A stretch of 26,176 bases of DNA. Source: an uncultured Lachnospiraceae bacterium. Lineage in GTDB: Bacteria; Bacillota; Clostridia; Lachnospirales; Lachnospiraceae. Below the pieces are notes generated by a model, which was not told the DNA's origin, made no database searches, and worked only from the letters and a program-made list of their open reading frames with translations. The number at the start of each line of letters is the position of its first letter. The stretch's first letter is position 1. Location of the stretch: NCBI GenBank assembly GCA_910588565.1, contig CAJUPF010000047.1, positions 1 to 26,176 on the forward strand. The letters are read 5' to 3'. Both the position numbers and the translations under genes were made by a program. Positions 23,176 through 26,176 of this stretch are shown piece by piece.

Positions 23176-23760
23176 ATGAAAGCAGCCCGAACGATTGTAA
23201 TTGGAGTTATTTGCATCAGTCTGGTAGTAGGATATTACTATTATATTTCAAATAAGGACACAGCTGCAGAATCCACGGATCTGACAGAGGTGCAGAAAGT
23301 GATCTTAAAAGATTTCAGCGGCTCTTCCTATCCCGCAACTCCAAGAGAAGTAGTAAAGCTCTATAACCGGATTTTATGCTGCTATTATAATGAGGAATAT
23401 ACAGAAGAAGAGTTTGAAAAACTTGCGAACCAGGCAATTGCGTTGATGGATCAGGAGCTGGCGGATAATAATCCGGCTGAGCAGTATTATCTGCAGGTAA
23501 AAGCAGAAGTAGAAACTTACCGTGCCAGAAAACGAACGATCAATAATGCTTCTGTCTGTGATACAAATGAAGTGGAAGAGACGGTAATTGATGGAAGGGA
23601 ATGCGCTTATGTTACTTCGTCTTACTTTGTACGGGATACAGAAGGATTTTCAAAAAGCAGCCAAAGATATGTGCTTCGCAAAGATGAGGATGGAAATTGG
23701 AAAATACTGGCATTTGAATTACAGGAAGGAGTTACGGTAGAAGATGACGAATCAGAATGA
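23176..23760 (+). CDS. Membrane-anchored or secreted protein of unknown function in the t6A operon
   Basis: This encodes 194 residues from ATG 23176, 8 bases after AAAGGAGG (an in-frame TTG at 23170 sits too close to that site). One N-terminal helix (about 5-24: IVIGVICISLVVGYYYYI) acts as an uncleaved anchor or signal. The rest is soluble and outside: an acidic helical part (about 35-120, with YPATPREVVKLYNRILCCYYNEEYTEEEF) and a mixed C-terminal part with SSYFVRDTEGFSKSSQRYVLRKDEDGNWKILAFEL, resembling the NTF2-like or lipoprotein-type endings seen in clostridial operons. I do not recognise a named family. It overlaps tsaD by 17 bases. Confidence 0.75.
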   Translation: MKAARTIVIGVICISLVVGYYYYISNKDTAAESTDLTEVQKVILKDFSGSSYPATPREVVKLYNRILCCYYNEEYTEEEFEKLANQAIALMDQELADNNPAEQYYLQVKAEVETYRARKRTINNASVCDTNEVEETVIDGRECAYVTSSYFVRDTEGFSKSSQRYVLRKDEDGNWKILAFELQEGVTVEDDESE

Positions 23761-24772
23761 AATATGTATTCTGGCAATTGAAAGCTCCTGTGATGAGACA
23801 GCTGCTGCAGTCGTGGTAAACGGACGCGAGGTACGTTCTAATATTATTTCTTCCCAGATTGCACTGCATACAATATATGGAGGCGTAGTACCAGAGATTG
23901 CCTCCAGAAAACATATCGAAAAAATCAATCAGGTAATTACTGAGGCTCTGAACCAGGCGGATATGACCCTGGAAGATATCGATGCAATCGGAGTGACGTA
24001 TGGCCCTGGCTTAGTAGGAGCCCTTTTGGTGGGCGTTGCGGAAGCCAAGGCAATCAGTTATGCCAGAAATATCCCCCTAGTCGGTGTACATCATATTGAA
24101 GGGCATATCAGCGCCAATTATATAGAACATAAAGAGTTGGAGCCGCCATTTTTATGTTTGGTTGTATCCGGCGGCCATACGCATATGGTGAAAGTACTTG
24201 ACTACGGAGCATATGAAGTTTTAGGCAGGACAGTTGACGATGCGGCAGGCGAAGCCTTTGATAAAGTAGCCCGTGCAATTGGATTAGGCTATCCGGGAGG
24301 CCCCAAAATAGAAAAAGCTTCCCATGAAGGCAATCCAAATGCCATAAAGTTTCCAAGAGCCCATGTGGCGGGCGAATCCTATCATTTCAGTTTCAGTGGC
24401 ATGAAATCAGCGGTACTTAATTATTTAAACGGCTGTAAAATGAGGGGAGAAGAGATCGTACAGGCGGATGTGGCAGCATCGTTTCAGCAGGCCGTTATTG
24501 ATGTATTGACCGGAAACATAGGGAAGGCGCTGCAGGAGACAGGTATGAAGAAATTTGCAATTGCCGGCGGCGTTGCTTCCAACCAGACATTCAGATCAGC
24601 GGTAAAAGAAGTCTGTGAAAAACAGGATGTATTATTTTACTGTCCGTCTCCGGTTCTCTGTACAGATAATGCGGCTATGATTGGAGCGGCAGCTTATTAC
24701 GATTTTATGGCTGGCATACGATCCGGCCTGGATCTGAATGCCGTCCCCAACCTGAAATTAGGAGAACGATAA
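23744..24772 (+). CDS. tsaD: TsaD, catalytic subunit of tRNA t6A synthesis
   Basis: This 342-residue ASKHA protein transfers the threonylcarbamoyl group to A37 of tRNA with TsaB and TsaE. The N-terminus ILAIESSCDETAAAVV is typical. The metal-binding pair is His117 and His121 in VHHIEGH. Then come VVSGGHTHMV, DDAAGEAFDKVAR, GYPGGPKIEK, FSFSGMKSAV, IAGGVASNQTFR, and CTDNAAMIGAAAYY near the C-terminus. The start lies inside the previous gene, preceded by GGAAGGAG further upstream. The stop overlaps ispD by one base (TAATG). Confidence 0.96.
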   Translation: MTNQNEICILAIESSCDETAAAVVVNGREVRSNIISSQIALHTIYGGVVPEIASRKHIEKINQVITEALNQADMTLEDIDAIGVTYGPGLVGALLVGVAEAKAISYARNIPLVGVHHIEGHISANYIEHKELEPPFLCLVVSGGHTHMVKVLDYGAYEVLGRTVDDAAGEAFDKVARAIGLGYPGGPKIEKASHEGNPNAIKFPRAHVAGESYHFSFSGMKSAVLNYLNGCKMRGEEIVQADVAASFQQAVIDVLTGNIGKALQETGMKKFAIAGGVASNQTFRSAVKEVCEKQDVLFYCPSPVLCTDNAAMIGAAAYYDFMAGIRSGLDLNAVPNLKLGER

Positions 24773-25467
24773 TGCCAAAAGAAATGATAAAAGCGATTGT
24801 ACTTGCTGGAGGAAGCGGCAGACGTATGGGCGGAAACTGCAAAAAGCAGTATATGCTGCTGGCAGGCAGGCCTATTTTGTATTATTCCCTGCAAACCTTT
24901 CAGGACAGCTGTGTAGATGAGATTATATTAGTAACAAATGAAGCCGAATACTGCCGGACCGAGCTTGTCCACAAATACAATTTAGACAAAGTGACAAAAA
25001 TCGTGCCAGGCGGGCAGGAACGCTGGAATTCCGTTTATTCGGGACTTCTGGCAGCAGAACCATGCAGCTATATACTGATTCATGATGGCGCAAGGCCTAT
25101 GCTGACACAGACTATGATAGAAGACTCTGTCACTGCTGTCAGAACATATAGTGCATGTGTAATTGGAATGCCGGTAAAAGATACCATCAAAATCGCAGAT
25201 GATGAGAAATTTGCTGTCCAGACTCCTCCAAGGGAAACACTATGGCAGATACAGACACCTCAGTCATTTTCCTATCCGCTTATTGTACAAGCCTATCAAA
25301 AAATACTTGAACAACATCCCAGAGGAATCACAGATGATGCCATGGTAATAGAATATGCAATGCATACCAAAGTTAAGCTGATACAGGGCAGCTATCGGAA
25401 TATTAAAATCACAACTCCGGAAGATATCGTTATTGCAGAAGCAATGATGCATATTCAATTAGAGTAA
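24772..25467 (+). CDS. ispD: 2-C-methyl-D-erythritol 4-phosphate cytidylyltransferase
   Basis: This 231-residue enzyme joins CTP to methylerythritol phosphate in the non-mevalonate isoprenoid pathway. The N-terminal nucleotide-binding loop is AIVLAGGSGRRMGGNCKKQY; the usual PKQ is KKQ here, so the Pro is replaced but the catalytic Lys remains. Other marks are GGQERWNSVYSGL, ILIHDGARPM, DTIKIA, QTPQSF, ITDDAMVIE and the final NIKITTPEDI. Normal length. It is last in the t6A operon. No clear terminator was found before the tRNA promoter. Confidence 0.95.
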   Translation: MPKEMIKAIVLAGGSGRRMGGNCKKQYMLLAGRPILYYSLQTFQDSCVDEIILVTNEAEYCRTELVHKYNLDKVTKIVPGGQERWNSVYSGLLAAEPCSYILIHDGARPMLTQTMIEDSVTAVRTYSACVIGMPVKDTIKIADDEKFAVQTPPRETLWQIQTPQSFSYPLIVQAYQKILEQHPRGITDDAMVIEYAMHTKVKLIQGSYRNIKITTPEDIVIAEAMMHIQLE

Positions 25468-25578
25468 CAGCTGCCCGTTGCAGTTTACACCAGATGATGA
25501 GAAGTACCTGCAAAAACTGGCGTTGGTGTGAAATATAATGGAAAAATAAAAAAAATTGGAAAAAATAGAAAAAAGATA

Positions 25579-25608
25579 TTGACAAACATATAGATATAAT
25601 GATAGAAT
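25579..25608 (+). promoter_or_regulatory. Promoter of the tRNA-Ser pair
   Basis: TTGACA (25579-25584) and TAGAAT (25603-25608) are 18 bases apart. A TATAAT inside the spacer (25595-25600) is too close to the -35 to be used with it. Confidence 0.75.
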
Positions 25609-25646
25609 CGTTTTTGCGCTGATTCATTAGGCGATTGAAATTTTGT

Positions 25647-25732
25647 GGAGAAGTATCGAAGTGGTCATAACGAGGCGGTCTTGAAAACCGTTTGTCCGCA
25701 AGGGCACATGGGTTCGAATCCCATCCTCTCCG
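25647..25732 (+). tRNA. tRNA-Ser, anticodon TGA
   Basis: This 86-base tRNA has the long variable arm of serine tRNAs (TGTCCGCAAGGGCA region). The anticodon stem GCGGT/ACCGT encloses CTTGAAA, giving anticodon TGA (25682-25684). The T arm is ATGGG-TTCGAAT-CCCAT. The acceptor 5' strand GGAGAAG faces CCTCTCC, leaving an A-C mismatch at pair 6. Discriminator G25732; CCA is not encoded. Confidence 0.93.
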
Positions 25733-25753
25733 TTTGGCAGAGATGCCGTAGAG

Positions 25754-25776
25754 AAGAATTCGAGAGAATTCTTTTT
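25754..25776 (+). terminator. Terminator-like hairpin between the two tRNA-Ser genes
   Basis: AGAATTC (25755-25761) and GAATTCT (25766-25772) pair around GAGA and are followed by a T-run (25772-25776). No strong promoter for the second tRNA was found after it, so termination may be partial. Confidence 0.65.
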
Positions 25777-25822
25777 CTATGTAAAAATATGAAATAAATA
25801 TAGCTCGTGTTCGAGCAGCTCT

Positions 25823-25912
25823 GGAGAAGTACCCAAGCTGGCCGAAGGGACACCCCTGGAAAGGGTGCAGGTCGTTAACAGCGGCGCGAGGGTTCAAATC
25901 CCTCCTTCTCCG
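25823..25912 (+). tRNA. tRNA-Ser, anticodon GGA
   Basis: This 90-base tRNA has a fully paired acceptor (GGAGAAG with CTTCTCC), an anticodon stem CACCC/GGGTG around CTGGAAA (anticodon GGA), a long variable arm, and T arm GAGGG-TTCAAAT-CCCTC. Discriminator G25912; CCA is not encoded. A small hairpin (GCTCG 25803-25807, CGAGC 25812-25816) precedes it and may help processing. Confidence 0.94.
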
Positions 25913-25942
25913 TTCGCTAGAAAAATTAAATAAAAAAAGTTG

Positions 25943-25971
25943 TTGACAAACAATGGAAGTTATGATAATAT
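25943..25971 (+). promoter_or_regulatory. rRNA operon promoter P1
   Basis: TTGACA (25943-25948) and TAATAT (25966-25971) are 17 bases apart, preceded by an A-rich stretch that could act as an UP element. A GTCGC/GCGAC hairpin follows at 25981-25996. Confidence 0.8.
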
Positions 25972-26038
25972 AATCTAGCTGTCGCAGAAAAGCGACAAAA
26001 ACCAACAACAAAGAAATTTGAAAAAAATAAAAAAGTTG

Positions 26039-26067
26039 TTGACAAGATATACAAGTTATGGTAGAAT
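26039..26067 (+). promoter_or_regulatory. rRNA operon promoter P2
   Basis: TTGACA (26039-26044) and TAGAAT (26062-26067) are 17 bases apart, again behind an A-rich run. P1 and P2 share AAGTTGTTGACAA and AAGTTATG, so they look like a duplicated unit. A GCGCT/AGCGC hairpin follows at 26074-26089. Confidence 0.82.
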
Positions 26068-26176
26068 GTACAAGCGCTGAGATGAGCGCAACAAAATACA
26101 TTCAAAGAAGCGTATAAGAGCACATTGATAACTGAACAGTGAAATAACCTTGAAAGATTCAAAGACCAAGAGAATT
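26068..26176 (+). other. Leader of a ribosomal RNA operon, running off the window
   Basis: After P2 the sequence resembles the transcribed spacer before 16S rRNA in clostridia: a boxA-like stretch around ACATTGATAACTGAAC (26122-26137) and a following AACCTTGAAAGATTC. The mature 16S start is not present, so this is an inference from the promoters and leader style. Confidence 0.65.

Noticed and set aside
25480..25535. Inverted repeat TTTACACCA/TGGTGTGAA after ispD as a terminator
   Set aside because: The loop is about 30 bases, pairing is imperfect and no T-run follows.
1..26176. CRISPR arrays, complete insertion sequences and prophage
   Set aside because: No regularly spaced repeats, transposase or phage structural genes were seen. 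The only mobile-element trace is the integrase remnant.

Overview
The window looks like chromosome from a spore-forming Firmicute of the Clostridia, most likely Lachnospiraceae. Spore genes spoVAD and spoVAE, strong AAGGAGG ribosome binding sites, TTGACA/TATAAT promoters, tRNA genes without an encoded CCA, and a tandem-promoter leader of an rRNA operon at the right edge support this. The taxon is an inference from gene content and style; no marker gene is complete enough to name a species.

Layout. (1) 1-2570 is an accessory strip: the tail of one membrane protein gene, a small four-helix membrane protein, a tyrosine integrase remnant, and two tandem hicA-hicB toxin-antitoxin units. The second hicA is broken by a one-base insertion while its antitoxin is intact. 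(2) 2900-9320 holds a PhoB-type response regulator and a large membrane histidine kinase, the aminotransferase gene ilvE, the pair spoVAD-spoVAE behind a sigma-G-like promoter and without spoVAC, and a low-complexity lipoprotein. (3) 9370-11997 on the minus strand is a class A penicillin-binding protein; it converges on the lipoprotein gene at a perfect 38-bp palindromic terminator. (4) 12181-16772 carries a YigZ/IMPACT protein, tRNA-Gln(CTG), an operon of acyl-ACP thioesterase, CvfB-like S1 protein and thioredoxin-reductase-like flavoprotein, then a secreted SH3-NlpC/P60 hydrolase. (5) 17021-19415 is a two-gene unit: an XRE DNA-binding domain fused to an ABC ATPase, and a 10-helix FtsX-type permease that lacks the large extracellular domain of BceB. 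(6) 19416-19918 is a long intergenic stretch with a DnaA-box cluster. (7) 19919-25467 contains a YcxB-like membrane protein, then a compact operon centred on tRNA t6A modification (tsaE, tsaB, rimI, rnz, an unknown exported or anchored protein, tsaD, ispD). (8) 25579-26176 carries two tRNA-Ser genes and tandem rRNA promoters; 16S rRNA itself would start just beyond the window.

How the parts work together. Regions 2-4 and 7 are mostly housekeeping: cell wall synthesis and turnover, spore germination, branched-chain amino acid metabolism, tRNA modification and maturation, and isoprenoid synthesis. The most interesting accessory unit is the self-contained XRE-ATPase/permease pair, which puts a DNA-binding domain and a transporter motor in one polypeptide with no sensor kinase next to it. 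The DnaA-box cluster is the most interesting non-coding element. It lies among genes that all read in the same direction and no dnaA gene is nearby, so it may be a DnaA-binding or titration site rather than the main replication origin.
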